Assembly: GCA_020634565.1 (NCBI GenBank)
Contig: JACKBN010000001.1
Coordinates: 1-64,000 of the forward strand
Direction: 5' to 3'
From: Ardenticatenaceae bacterium
GTDB lineage: Bacteria; Chloroflexota; Anaerolineae; Promineifilales; Promineifilaceae
DNA length: 64,000 nucleotides
The notes beneath the pieces were generated by a model. That model saw nothing but the letters and a program-made list of their open reading frames with translations. It was not told the origin of the DNA and ran no database searches. The position numbers and the translations under genes are program-made. This document shows positions 1 to 8,122 of this stretch, in pieces (position 1 is the stretch's first letter; each line of letters opens with the position of its first letter).

Positions 1-27
1 GACAAATTCTAGAACAGGAAAATTTCT

Positions 28-1452
28 ATGAGTAAAACAATCACAATTGACCCGGTGACCCGGATTGAGGGGCACAGCAAAATAACGATTCAGCTAGATG
101 ACAAAGGGCGCGTGGCGGATGCGCGGTTTCATGTAACCCAGTTTCGTGGCTTTGAGAAGATGACGGAGGGACGGCCGTTTTACGAAATGCCCTCCCTCAC
201 GGCCAGAATTTGCGGGATTTGCCCGGTAAGCCACCTGATGGCCTCGGCCAAAGCAGGTGATGCCTTGCTAGCGGTACAGATTCCAGAAACGGCCGCTAAC
301 CTGCGCCGCATCATGAACCTGGCCCAAATCATCCAATCCCACGCGCTCAGCTTCTTCCACCTCTCCTCGCCAGACTTCGTGCTGGGCTTCGATGCCGATC
401 CGGCCGAGCGCAACATCTTCGGCGTGCTGCAAAAGCACCCCGACCTGGCCAAAGACGGCATTGCCCTGCGCAAGTTCGGCCAATCGATCATCGAGCTGCT
501 GGGCGGCAAGCGGATTCATCCCGCCTGGGTGGTGCCCGGCGGCGTCAGCTCCCCGCTGACCCAGGAAGACCACAATGCCATCCTGGCCCTGGTGCCCGAC
601 GCAATGGAGCGCATCCAGCGCACCCTGGAATGGTACAAAGAGATTTTTGGCAATTTCAACGATGAGATTCGCAGCTTTGCCAACTTCCCCACCCTGTTTA
701 TGGGGCTGGTGGACGCCAACGGCGAGCTATCACTGTACGATGGCAAGCTGCGCATTGTGGATGGCGTCGGCAACATCGTCGCCGACCAGTTGGACCCGGC
801 CAAATACGCCGACTTCATCGGTGAGGCAGTAGAGCCAGATTCGTACCTGAAGTCACCTTACTACAAGCCGATGGGCTACCCGGACGGCATCTACCGCGTG
901 GGGCCGCTGGCCCGCATGAACATCATCTCTCGCTGCGGCACGCCGCTGGCTGACCAAGAGTGGGCGGAGTTCCGCATGCTGCAACGCGGCGCGGTGCTGA
1001 GTTCGTTCCAATATCATTACGCCCGACTAATCGAGATTTTGTACTGCATTGAGCGGATCGATGAGCTGCTGAATAATCCTGACATCCTGAGCCAGCACGT
1101 GCGCGCCCATGCCCAACCCAACGCGTTTGAGGGCATCGGCACCTCTGAAGCGCCGCGCGGCACCTTGATGCACCATTACAAAATCGACGAAAACGGGCTG
1201 GTGACCTGGGTGAATTTGATCATCGCTACGGGGCATAACAACCTGGCGATGAACAAGGGCGTGCTGCAAGTCGCTCGCCAGTTCATCCGCTCGGCCAAAA
1301 TTGAAGAGCCGATGTTGAACCGCGTCGAGGCAGTCATCCGCACCTTCGACCCGTGCCTGAGCTGTTCCACGCACGCCGCCGGGCAGTATCCGCTGGACGT
1401 GCAGCTGCTGGGACCGGATGGGGAATTGGTGGATGCGGTACGGCGGGGGTAG
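28..1452 (+). CDS. hoxH: NiFe hydrogenase large subunit, HoxH-type
   Basis: Large catalytic subunit of a cytoplasmic bidirectional (group 3d-like) NiFe hydrogenase, which binds the Ni-Fe(CN)2CO centre and interconverts H2 with protons and electrons. The N-terminus carries the usual DPVTRIEGH stretch. The proximal nickel ligands lie in RICGIC (Cys62, Cys65) and the distal ligands in DPCLSCSTH (Cys443, Cys446, ending at His449). The 25 residues after His449 are the C-terminal extension that a dedicated endopeptidase removes after nickel insertion, and a candidate protease gene follows 170 bp downstream. The 474-residue length is normal for HoxH. The start is the ATG at position 28; the small subunit and diaphorase genes would lie upstream, outside the window. 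Family assignment is firm; the exact electron partner (NAD or other) cannot be seen here. Confidence 0.95.
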   Translation: MSKTITIDPVTRIEGHSKITIQLDDKGRVADARFHVTQFRGFEKMTEGRPFYEMPSLTARICGICPVSHLMASAKAGDALLAVQIPETAANLRRIMNLAQIIQSHALSFFHLSSPDFVLGFDADPAERNIFGVLQKHPDLAKDGIALRKFGQSIIELLGGKRIHPAWVVPGGVSSPLTQEDHNAILALVPDAMERIQRTLEWYKEIFGNFNDEIRSFANFPTLFMGLVDANGELSLYDGKLRIVDGVGNIVADQLDPAKYADFIGEAVEPDSYLKSPYYKPMGYPDGIYRVGPLARMNIISRCGTPLADQEWAEFRMLQRGAVLSSFQYHYARLIEILYCIERIDELLNNPDILSQHVRAHAQPNAFEGIGTSEAPRGTLMHHYKIDENGLVTWVNLIIATGHNNLAMNKGVLQVARQFIRSAKIEEPMLNRVEAVIRTFDPCLSCSTHAAGQYPLDVQLLGPDGELVDAVRRG

Positions 1453-1520
1453 TCGGTGGTCGGTAAGCAGTAATCGGTAATCAGTTACCAGTTATCTGGC
1501 TAGTCAAAGGTTTAAAAATG

Positions 1521-1588
1521 GGACGCGGATATACGCTGATAACGCGGATAAAAAGAAAAATCAGCGTCATCAGCGTTAATCTGCGTCC
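1521..1588. repeat. Imperfect inverted repeat between hoxH and protease gene
   Basis: Two 20-base arms (1521-1540 and 1569-1588) are inverted copies matching at 17 of 20 positions around an A-rich centre. The words ACGCTGAT and GCGGAT/GCAGAT recur. The look is that of a small dispersed non-coding repeat (REP- or MITE-like). It could fold into a hairpin between hoxH and the protease mRNA. Only one copy is seen in the window. Confidence 0.6.
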
Positions 1589-1622
1589 TATTATTTTTCA
1601 AAGCGATAAGTAGAGACGAGGC

Positions 1623-2114
1623 ATGATGAACAAGACGGTGGTTATTGGCATGGGCAATCCGCTGCGGGGGGATGATGGCGCGGGTTGGGCGGTGGTGGAT
1701 GCGCTGTGGGCGGAGCCAATTGCGGAGGTTACGGCCGTTTCCACCCACCAGCTTTTGCCTGAACACATCGACCTGTTTCAAGAAGCGGCGCAGGTGATTT
1801 TTGTCGATGCCAGTGTGGTGGGGGAACCAGGCGAGGTGATGGTAACGGCCGTCTCGCCTGCGACAGAAGGGCCTGCCGCCAGCCACCATCTGCATCCGGC
1901 AGTGCTGCTGGCGCTGGGGGTGAAGATTTACGGCCGTATGCCACCAGCCACTCTCATCACCATCACCGGAGACGATTTTGGTTACCAGGAAACATTATCG
2001 GCAAAGGTGCAAGTGGAGGTAGAAACGGCCGTTCACCAAATCAGGCAGCTTGCTGGCGTTCCCACATCTCTTTCAGCGCAAAACATTCCCCAAGATGACG
2101 TGTTAAATCCATAA
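1623..2114 (+). CDS. Hydrogenase maturation endopeptidase (HoxW/HycI family)
   Basis: Nickel-dependent endopeptidase that clips the C-terminal extension of a NiFe hydrogenase large subunit once nickel is inserted. The family motif GMGNPLRGDDG sits at residues 9-19. A second acidic metal ligand is Asp62 in VDASVVG, and a histidine cluster (HHLHP) lies near residues 88-91. These match the three-ligand site known for HybD. Its 163 residues are typical. It follows hoxH on the same strand, so HoxH is the likely substrate. Two ATGs lie in tandem at the start, and GAGG immediately upstream serves as a close ribosome-binding site. The last 74 bases overlap the 3' end of the convergent DinB-like gene, an unusually long tail-to-tail overlap. 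Confidence 0.88.
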   Translation: MMNKTVVIGMGNPLRGDDGAGWAVVDALWAEPIAEVTAVSTHQLLPEHIDLFQEAAQVIFVDASVVGEPGEVMVTAVSPATEGPAASHHLHPAVLLALGVKIYGRMPPATLITITGDDFGYQETLSAKVQVEVETAVHQIRQLAGVPTSLSAQNIPQDDVLNP

Positions 2115-2583
2115 ACGGCGCTTTAATCCAGAAAAACACCGAATATTTCGCGCCAAAACCGGGCGCGGTGGCGTCTAGTTCCGCTTCGCTAAGGCGAGTG
2201 AGCCGGGCCTTCACATCGGCCAGTACCTCATGAAAATAGCCCTGCAAATGCTCGCGGCTAAAGTGGGGAATGGCGGCGACTTCTGCTGGCGTGTACTCCT
2301 GCACCGTGCCCCAGCCATACAGGCCGATGCCGTACGGGTTGTAACCCGTCTTCTCGCTCCAGCCGTTTTTGGCCCACAATTCCGCTTCGGCTAGCTGTCC
2401 ATCGGCATGCTGCGTGAGGAACACATCGAAGACACGAACGCAGTGCCACATCGTCACGGCGATGCTGTTGGCTTGGGGATGGGGCTGCCAATGCAGGCAG
2501 TCGTCAGAAATCTGGCTGAGCAGCCAATCGTACCGGCTGAGGTTGTCGTCGATGAGATCAATAAGCAGTTCGCGTCGGTCCAT
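2041..2583 (-). CDS. DinB-superfamily protein (four-helix putative metal-dependent enzyme)
   Basis: Small protein of the DinB/YfiT-like four-helix-bundle superfamily, whose members are often metal-dependent transferases or hydrolases of unknown substrate. I chose the ATG at 2583 (MDRRELLIDLID) rather than longer upstream possibilities because it gives the expected 180-residue length and begins at the first conserved helix. Candidate metal-ligand histidines are in TMWHCVRVFD (first helix pair), in the central HFSREHLQGYFHE and in the C-terminal LTRHLGE. Its start overlaps the end of the aldolase gene by 26 bases, suggesting translational coupling. Its tail overlaps the hydrogenase protease gene. 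Substrate unknown. Confidence 0.72.
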   Translation of the reverse strand: MDRRELLIDLIDDNLSRYDWLLSQISDDCLHWQPHPQANSIAVTMWHCVRVFDVFLTQHADGQLAEAELWAKNGWSEKTGYNPYGIGLYGWGTVQEYTPAEVAAIPHFSREHLQGYFHEVLADVKARLTRLSEAELDATAPGFGAKYSVFFWIKAPFMDLTRHLGECFALKEMWERQQAA

Positions 2584-3358
2584 TCGAATCACCTTCTTCG
2601 TCTGGCGGCAGCATCTGGCGCGCACCTGCCAGGATAAGCCCCGGTACAGTTGTGAGAATAATTTGGGCGCCGCGCGCAATTTGCTGCTGGGCAGCGGCCT
2701 GACTGCCCGCGGTGATGCCCACCCATCGCCCCGCCTGCTGGATGACGTGAATAGCCTCATCGATCGCTTGCTGCACATCGGGATGGTTGGCCCCGTCGGG
2801 ATAGCCCATACTCAAAGCGAGATCGCGCGGACCAATGAAAAATGCATCAATGCCGGAAACGGCCGTTAATTCCGGCAGCGTCTCCAGCAGATCGATATCC
2901 TCAAACTGGGGCAGCAGCAGAATCTGTTCGTTGGCTTGGGCCACGTAGGCGGTTTGTTCGGCAGGAGTGCCCAACAGGTAGTTCCCGGCGCGCCCCGGCC
3001 CCAGTCCGCGCTTACCTTCCGGTGGGTATTTGCTGCCCTGAACAAAATTTTGCAGGGAAACGGCCGTTGTCAGTCCCGGCATCATGATGCCCATCATGCC
3101 CGCATCCAGATATTGCAGGACCAGCTTCATATCCACCTGCCCCACGCGCACCATCGGCGTCACGTCCACGGCGTCGCAGGCGCGCACCACGTTAACGGCG
3201 TCAGCCGGGGTCAGTGGCCCATGTTCAGCATCAATCATGTAAAAGTCGAAGCCAACCAGACCAACGAGTTCCGCCAGGTACGGGTCTGGGCTGGAGGAGA
3301 GTGCTCCGTAGATGGGCACGCCCTGTTTCAGTTTGGTTTTACTCTTGTTTTCGCGCAT
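2558..3358 (-). CDS. HpcH/HpaI-family class II aldolase
   Basis: Metal-dependent pyruvate-type aldolase or lyase of the HpcH/HpaI family (relatives cleave 2-keto-3-deoxy sugar acids, 4-hydroxy-2-oxo acids or citramalyl-type substrates). Visible family marks are the DAEHGP segment (catalytic histidine near residue 46), the arginine in PMVRVG, and the GSKYPPEGKRGLG loop typical of the subfamily. The 266-residue length is normal. The gene is first in a two-gene unit with the DinB-like gene. No strong Shine-Dalgarno sequence precedes the ATG at 3358. Substrate cannot be decided from sequence alone. Confidence 0.85.
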   Translation of the reverse strand: MRENKSKTKLKQGVPIYGALSSSPDPYLAELVGLVGFDFYMIDAEHGPLTPADAVNVVRACDAVDVTPMVRVGQVDMKLVLQYLDAGMMGIMMPGLTTAVSLQNFVQGSKYPPEGKRGLGPGRAGNYLLGTPAEQTAYVAQANEQILLLPQFEDIDLLETLPELTAVSGIDAFFIGPRDLALSMGYPDGANHPDVQQAIDEAIHVIQQAGRWVGITAGSQAAAQQQIARGAQIILTTVPGLILAGARQMLPPDEEGDSNGPTRTAY

Positions 3359-3458
3359 GGGGAATCGTAACGTATGAGGGTTGGTTTAAGCAAGAAGATG
3401 GGGTGGGAAACGGCCGTGTGGCTTGCACAAATTCATACCCAAATTGACCCCCAATTTT

Positions 3459-3487
3459 TTGACAGTTTCGGCGATATTTGATATTAT
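3459..3487 (+). promoter_or_regulatory. Sigma-70-type promoter of tRNA-Asp
   Basis: A perfect -35 box TTGACA (3459-3464) is followed, with 17-base spacing, by TATTAT (3482-3487). The tRNA begins 16 bases further on, a normal distance for a start site near 3494 and a short leader. Confidence 0.8.
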
Positions 3488-3503
3488 CTCCGTCGCTCAA
3501 CAA

Positions 3504-3576
3504 GGGGGCGTGGTGTAGTGGTTAACACGCTGGCCTGTCAAGCCAGAGATCGCGGGTTCGATCCCCGTCGCTCCCG
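3504..3576 (+). tRNA. tRNA-Asp (anticodon GUC)
   Basis: A 73-base cloverleaf is readable by eye. The acceptor stem is GGGGGCG paired with CGCTCCC (one G-U), the D stem is GTGT/ACAC, and the anticodon stem is CTGGC/GCCAG with loop CTGTCAA giving anticodon GTC. The T arm contains GGTTCGATC, and the discriminator base is G, as expected for Asp. CCA is not encoded. The 3' half abuts the end of the serine recombinase gene, so this tRNA is the likely chromosomal attachment site of the mobile element, and its integrity has been preserved after integration. Confidence 0.95.
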
Positions 3577-5222
3577 CTCTGGGCACAGGAGGTACAAGCT
3601 TCATCGCTTGTACCTCTTGTCGTTTCTGACCTCAGTTTCTCCACAATTTCATCCGGCGCAACCTCACCATGATCAAGCACTACGGCATAGTCACCATGTA
3701 AGGCAATTGCAATCACCGTATCATCATAAATGAAGATGCGATCTACAATTTTTGCCAATAATTCCTTCCGCGCTTCTTCTGGCTTCTCAACCGCTGTGCA
3801 AGCTTCCCAATAGCTCGAAAAGTTTTCCAACAAATCTGCTGCCTCAATCAAATCATCGTAATCTACCGGTCTCAAAGACTCAATTTCCCGCTGCAGTTGG
3901 TTGCGCTTTTCAATGTAATCCTTGGGGGTCAGAAACCCTTTTTCCCAACTGAAATCAACGCGCTTAACCGCTTCCTCAATCTCTCCCATTCGCTTTAACG
4001 CTTCATCGTTCTCTACATTGCTTCTTACAGCTTGTTCAACGCGTTCCCGAAAACCCTCAGGGATAATTAGCTGCGATAGCTGAGCCACTACCTGCTCGTC
4101 AACCGTAGCAGTCTCGATTAATGGCTGCTCGCAATCCAGGTAACCACGGTCACGAGCAACACAACGATACCAACCTTTATCTCGCTTCGGGTCCCAGCTG
4201 GGACGCATTTTGCCATAGTTGGCATCTTCCAATGTCGTTGGCTTTCTAGCAGTGCAGCGGGCACAAAAAACCCGATCGTGGAGGATATAGGTACGCATGA
4301 CCTCGGGTGGACGCCGCGTTTTTGTCAAACTTTGGCGCACTTCCTGACACTTTTCAAACAGGTCATCTGAGACAAATCCCTCATGCTTCCCTTCAAACCA
4401 TTCTTTTCGTTTCCGGTTAGATTTTTTGCCCTGCCCTAAAGAACCACTATAAAGCGTTTCGGCATAAGGCACACGGCCTGTATAAATTCGATTTTGCAAC
4501 ATATCGCGTACCATAGCTTTGGCAATGGGCTTCTTTCCCTGGCGAAGTTTTTGGATTTCTTTGCGGGAATTCATCCATTTGGCAATGGTGTAATCACTAT
4601 GTTTGCCTGTCGCATACATGCGATAAGCTCGTCTGACGATAGCTGCTAATCTTGGAATGATGTATAAGCCAGCAGGTGTTTCAGCTGTCGCTTCGGCTAA
4701 AGTCACGAGGTGGTATCCCAGCGGTGGAATGCTGCCGTTAAAATGGCCGTTGAGCACCCGTTGGCGTTTGCCCCGCTTTGTTTCACTGCTCAAATTTTTG
4801 GAATAAAAGGCGGAAAACACAGCCAGCATCTGTTCCATCATGGCGGTATAGGGCGAATCATCTTCATCTTCGGAAAAGCCCTCTACACAATATAGCTTTA
4901 GACCATATTCATGTCGCAAGAGCATTTTAATCATGACCGCATGTTCATGGTTACGGGCTAATCGATCGAATTTCCAAAACATAACAGCATCAAATTTGCC
5001 TCGCTCTGCCTCTCGGCATAATTTCATAAACCCTTCTCGTTCCAGGCTCCAGCCGCTCCGTGCACCATCGCTGAATACGTTAACGATTGCCCCGCCCCTT
5101 TCAGTAATGGACTGGCGGCAGCGGTTTTCTTGGGCTTCGAGACTTAAATCGTTTTGTAATTCAGATGAATACCGTGTGTAAATGGCAAAACGTGTTCGTT
5201 TACTGCTTTTGGGTTTGGACAT
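3522..5222 (-). CDS. Large serine recombinase (site-specific integrase)
   Basis: Integrase of the large serine recombinase family that would insert and excise the element. It has an N-terminal resolvase domain with YTRYSSE (catalytic Ser19 after Arg17), GGAIVNVFSDGARSG and FWKFDRLARN. A recombinase domain follows (IPPLGYHL onward), then a zinc ribbon (CARC near residue 318 and a later Cys pair) and a C-terminal coiled-coil region. Length 566 is normal. GGAG eight bases before the ATG supports the start. The last roughly 18 codons read antisense through the tRNA-Asp gene and the stop lies in its D-loop, so the C-terminus is supplied by the attachment site. Base composition is more AT-rich than its neighbours, consistent with transfer. 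Confidence 0.93.
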   Translation of the reverse strand: MSKPKSSKRTRFAIYTRYSSELQNDLSLEAQENRCRQSITERGGAIVNVFSDGARSGWSLEREGFMKLCREAERGKFDAVMFWKFDRLARNHEHAVMIKMLLRHEYGLKLYCVEGFSEDEDDSPYTAMMEQMLAVFSAFYSKNLSSETKRGKRQRVLNGHFNGSIPPLGYHLVTLAEATAETPAGLYIIPRLAAIVRRAYRMYATGKHSDYTIAKWMNSRKEIQKLRQGKKPIAKAMVRDMLQNRIYTGRVPYAETLYSGSLGQGKKSNRKRKEWFEGKHEGFVSDDLFEKCQEVRQSLTKTRRPPEVMRTYILHDRVFCARCTARKPTTLEDANYGKMRPSWDPKRDKGWYRCVARDRGYLDCEQPLIETATVDEQVVAQLSQLIIPEGFRERVEQAVRSNVENDEALKRMGEIEEAVKRVDFSWEKGFLTPKDYIEKRNQLQREIESLRPVDYDDLIEAADLLENFSSYWEACTAVEKPEEARKELLAKIVDRIFIYDDTVIAIALHGDYAVVLDHGEVAPDEIVEKLRSETTRGTSDEACTSCAQSGSDGDRTRDLWLDRPAC

Positions 5223-5582
5223 TTTATTCTCCTCTTTCTTCTGGCAATTGCGAATTTCTGTCTCTGTTAGTCATAATCAGAACGGTGAACCGCGATGCGG
5301 GTCCCCGCTTTTTCATAATTGGTCTGTAAGCGCCTTCATCGGTGAAAACTTGACCGTGGGAAAAGATATATTTAGCCAATTGATGTGTCTCCTTTTGTAC
5401 TTGAATTTATTAAGTGTCTATGCGAATAAAATTGCGTTAGGTTGTAATTGCCTTTATCCATTCCTATCTCCTTCATTGGTAGTTAACTTGAGCAAAAAAT
5501 TCAGAGCAGTAAAAATCTACTCGAACATCTCGCGGTAAATCCGCCGTTAGGCGGACCGAGGAAGGGAATGCCGATATTCAAC
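5223..5582. other. Intergenic region upstream of recombinase
   Basis: No convincing gene. It holds the recombinase ribosome-binding site, presumably its promoter, and a short hairpin TCCGCC/GGCGGA near 5533-5549 just past the end of the next minus-strand gene, which may act as a weak terminator. The AT-rich centre is a plausible place for recombinase regulatory sites, but no repeat pair could be recognised. Confidence 0.4.
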
Positions 5583-6335
5583 TCAGGAAAGCAGTTCCCA
5601 CCCTTCTCCATTCCGGCGCAGTTGCCCAGATTCTTCCAGCTCACGAACATAGTTGGAAACGGTGGTTTTGGAACGGTCAATGTAACGGCCGATTCGGGAC
5701 AGGCTGGCGTCCGGGTGTTCGGCAACATAGGTCAGGAGCAACTGCATCGCCTCAGCCCTGCTAAGCGCATCTTTTTCCGCCTTGGCCGCTCTGGCCCGTT
5801 CAATACTGGGAGATTCCTCAGCACTGTTTGGTTGGGAATTAGTTGTTGGAACGGCCGTTTCCCCCAACAACGTTTTGCTGATAGGCTGCCGCTTCCGTTC
5901 CTTGTCGGCTTGCTTAACGGCCGTTTCCACATCCGTCCCTAAGATTTCTGCTAGGGCCAGAACGATAAGCGAAACGAGGCCGGTGGCCGCCAGACCGATA
6001 AACGCCTGAACAGTATCTAAACTTCGTACGGTTGCCAGCGTTAGCGCTGTGCCTTGTACGGCCGTAAACCCCTCCGCAATATTGGCCACAGCGGAAACAA
6101 CGACTACGGCAATCAGGACAAAGAGAAAAAAGCCGGGAGACTGTTTAGTCCGCCGCAGTTCGCCAATCCGCAGCGAGAGGCTAACCACCGCCGCCTCAAT
6201 CCCAAATGCTGCCACATAGCCAATGATGGCCGGATGCACATAACGGGCCAGCAACCCGCCAGTATGCACCAGGGTATAGGTCAACAGGGCCACCAGTGAG
6301 AGAATGGTGAAGCCAATCTGTAATTTTGCTTTCAT
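5583..6335 (-). CDS. Membrane protein with four TM helices and C-terminal winged helix
   Basis: Unrecognised specific family. The start is set at the ATG at 6335 because GGAGGT lies directly upstream; the longer open frame runs through a terminator hairpin. The product is about 250 residues. The first ~140 form four hydrophobic helices (from LQIGFTILSLVALLTYT to GLVSLIVLALAEILG), then comes a charged linker rich in Lys, Glu and Ala. The end is a winged-helix DNA-binding domain (MQLLLTYVAEHPDASLSRI, then SKTTVSNYVRELEESG). The layout resembles four-TM transfer proteins of integrative elements such as the DUF2637/Spd type with a DNA-binding tail. Either a membrane-tethered regulator or a mobilization accessory protein is plausible; both are inference. 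Confidence 0.6.
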   Translation of the reverse strand: MKAKLQIGFTILSLVALLTYTLVHTGGLLARYVHPAIIGYVAAFGIEAAVVSLSLRIGELRRTKQSPGFFLFVLIAVVVVSAVANIAEGFTAVQGTALTLATVRSLDTVQAFIGLAATGLVSLIVLALAEILGTDVETAVKQADKERKRQPISKTLLGETAVPTTNSQPNSAEESPSIERARAAKAEKDALSRAEAMQLLLTYVAEHPDASLSRIGRYIDRSKTTVSNYVRELEESGQLRRNGEGWELLS

Positions 6336-6421
6336 TTGCACCTCCAGGAATAAAGAAAGCCTTACCACTGCTGTCAGCAATAAGGCGATGAGACGATAGG
6401 GGTGACCTGTTTTGCGGGAAA

Positions 6422-6460
6422 CAAAAAAGGCAACCCGATGCGCTGTCGCCAGGGTTGCCC
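6422..6460 (-). terminator. Rho-independent terminator
   Basis: On the minus strand GGGCAACCC pairs with GGGTTGCC and is followed by a run of six T. It ends transcripts of the upstream minus-strand genes before the membrane/winged-helix gene. A second hairpin (GCCTTA...TAAGGC, 6359-6386) lies between it and the ribosome-binding site of that gene. Confidence 0.75.
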
Positions 6461-6584
6461 GTGAGGCACGTGTCATTGAGGTGAGACGTGTGCTAAAATC
6501 CGGCCAGCCCGTTCGCTGCTAACTCAGCGGATGGGTCAGGGCTGCATCAGTGTTACCAGCACTTTTGTAGCCCGTTAAAAGGAT

Positions 6585-6611
6585 AAATATGTCTTAACTC
6601 AAGACATATTT
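6585..6611. promoter_or_regulatory. Perfect 11-bp palindrome, candidate operator
   Basis: AAATATGTCTT and AAGACATATTT are perfect inverted arms around AACTC. It lies just past the end of the excisionase-like gene. AT-rich symmetry of this kind fits an operator or a recombination-directionality-factor site. It could also be a weak terminator, but no T-run follows on the minus strand. Confidence 0.45.
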
Positions 6612-6633
6612 TAGCTTTTTTAGAGAAGCATGT

Positions 6634-6837
6634 CTACTCCTCTTTCGGCCCGCGTCGCTTATCCGTTGAATCCTTAGCTTCCTTGAGATAGGTTTCTAAC
6701 GATTGGCGACTGACCTGCCAAACGATGCCAAATTTGCGCGCCGAAATCGTTCCTTCTCGAATAAGGCGTCGCAAATGGTCAGGATGATACCCACTGAGTT
6801 CTACTGCCTCGCGGGTTGTAATCCAATCATCGATCAT
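6634..6837 (-). CDS. Excisionase-like small helix-turn-helix protein
   Basis: A 67-residue protein consisting almost wholly of a MerR/excisionase-type winged helix (HTH_17 style). WITTREAVELSGYHPDHLRRL is followed by REGTISARKFG and the wing residues IVWQVSRQSLETYL, with a basic tail. In integrative elements such proteins act as recombination directionality factors that turn an integrase toward excision, or as small repressors. It is encoded near the serine recombinase on the same strand. No clear Shine-Dalgarno precedes the ATG. The family is well supported; the directionality role is inferred from context. Confidence 0.75.
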   Translation of the reverse strand: MIDDWITTREAVELSGYHPDHLRRLIREGTISARKFGIVWQVSRQSLETYLKEAKDSTDKRRGPKEE

Positions 6838-6979
6838 AGAGCCAATTCTACTGGTTTACCCTGCCCATGCAATTGGTTGTTCAAATATTAAATTGTAAAT
6901 GTGCTGCTTCGATCATGGCTGATTTGAGGCAGTCCTCCTAGTGAGAGGGCACTGGCTCGATCAAACCATTAAAAATTGA

Positions 6980-7147
6980 TTATTCGGTCTTTCGAATCTG
7001 TTTTACCGGTCGCTGCCATCTGCCTTGAAAAAGCACGGGCTCAAAAGGCTCCCCAAAATCCAGCGGAAGCCTCACAATTGAAACTGTCGCAAGCGAGCGG
7101 AAATCTTTCCGCATAAAGTTCCGATCATTTCCGTAATTTGCGCTCAT
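6980..7147 (-). CDS. Possible small basic protein, unrecognised
   Basis: An open frame of about 55 codons fills the gap between the DnaC-like gene and the excisionase-like gene. The chosen ATG at 7147 keeps it from overlapping the DnaC-like gene. The product is basic at its end (GRWQRPVKQIRK) and contains a proline/phenylalanine-rich centre. I recognise no family, and the ribosome-binding site is weak. It may be non-coding. Confidence 0.25.
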   Translation of the reverse strand: MSANYGNDRNFMRKDFRSLATVSIVRLPLDFGEPFEPVLFQGRWQRPVKQIRKTE

Positions 7148-7196
7148 GATGCTCTGGAAACCCCTTTCTCTTCTCCTTCCAGCCCAGCCAAATTGG

Positions 7197-8039
7197 CTAA
7201 ACCATATCTGGAAGCCCAACCCGTCCCCCAGCGATTGGCCGGTAATCACGTACGCCGGTGATGTCTATCATGTACCCCTCCGGCACCATCTCCAGCAGCC
7301 TGGACCAGGTTGCCCCACCCAGGAATGTGGCCAATTCATCCAGACGATAATTGGAAGTCAAAATTACGCTTAACTTCTGCCGGTAACAGTAGTTAATCAG
7401 GTCGTAATATCGGGTCCGAATTTCAGGGGCTTGCTCTGTAGAGCGAATAAACGGCAGCGAGCCTTCCCGCCCGACGTCGTCAATCAAGATCACCCTTGGT
7501 TTGCCCAGCTGCTCCGAATAAAGAAACTTATCGAAGCTAAACTCGGGTTCAGACTGCATCAACATCCATTCCCGGGCTGAACGCAACTTGCCTGCGGGAT
7601 AGATGCACAGTTCCTGGGCCTGCTCCACTTCATTCAGCGTTATGATGCCACGACCGTAAAACAGCGCCTCAGCAATAGTGGTTTTCCCGTTGCCGAAACC
7701 AGAGAAATGGTGAGCCCCAATCGGCCACCACTGCTCCCCTTCGTAAACCTGCATTTCTTTGGTCCCCACCGCCCCAGAGGTAATCACAAAAGATTGCCCA
7801 GGTCGCTCCTGCGCCGTAGATAGCCACTGCTTGGCCAGCTCAACTGCCTGGTGCAGCAGCCCCTGTTCGCTGTATTCAATCCATTGCTTCCCGTCCGCCT
7901 GAATATTGCCGTTGGGCATTTCCAGCCGCGCCGCCGAAGCTAAATGCTCAAACCGTAAAGAGTTGAGGCCAGTAGCCTCATAGACTAACTCTTTGGTGAG
8001 TTTGGCGTCCGCGCCAATTGTCATTTTTCTCAAAAACAC
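7197..8039 (-). CDS. DnaC/IstB-like AAA+ ATPase (helicase loader)
   Basis: AAA+ ATPase of the DnaC/IstB type, expected to load a replicative helicase at the element's origin. A Walker A variant GFGNGKTT appears mid-protein, Walker B is VILIDDVG, sensor-1 is VILTSN, and the WSRLLE arginine motif follows, all in the DnaC order. Length is 280. The start is taken as GTG at 8039 because AAGGAGAAGG lies about nine bases upstream; an ATG five codons later (8024) has a poorer site. It sits just downstream of the replication protein gene on the same strand, so the two probably act together. The N-terminal ~100 residues are unlike E. coli DnaC and probably contact the element's own initiator. Confidence 0.78.
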   Translation of the reverse strand: MFLRKMTIGADAKLTKELVYEATGLNSLRFEHLASAARLEMPNGNIQADGKQWIEYSEQGLLHQAVELAKQWLSTAQERPGQSFVITSGAVGTKEMQVYEGEQWWPIGAHHFSGFGNGKTTIAEALFYGRGIITLNEVEQAQELCIYPAGKLRSAREWMLMQSEPEFSFDKFLYSEQLGKPRVILIDDVGREGSLPFIRSTEQAPEIRTRYYDLINYCYRQKLSVILTSNYRLDELATFLGGATWSRLLEMVPEGYMIDITGVRDYRPIAGGRVGLPDMV

Positions 8040-8122
8040 GCTTATTTACCTTCTCCTTTTTGTTTTGCCAGATGCTGCACCGTGCCTAACTTCCTGTGCC
8101 ACACAATCTGCACCGTCACTTT

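Noticed and set aside
5182..5538. Plus-strand 118-codon frame upstream of the recombinase
   Set aside because: Starts inside the recombinase coding region on the opposite strand and lacks a ribosome-binding site.
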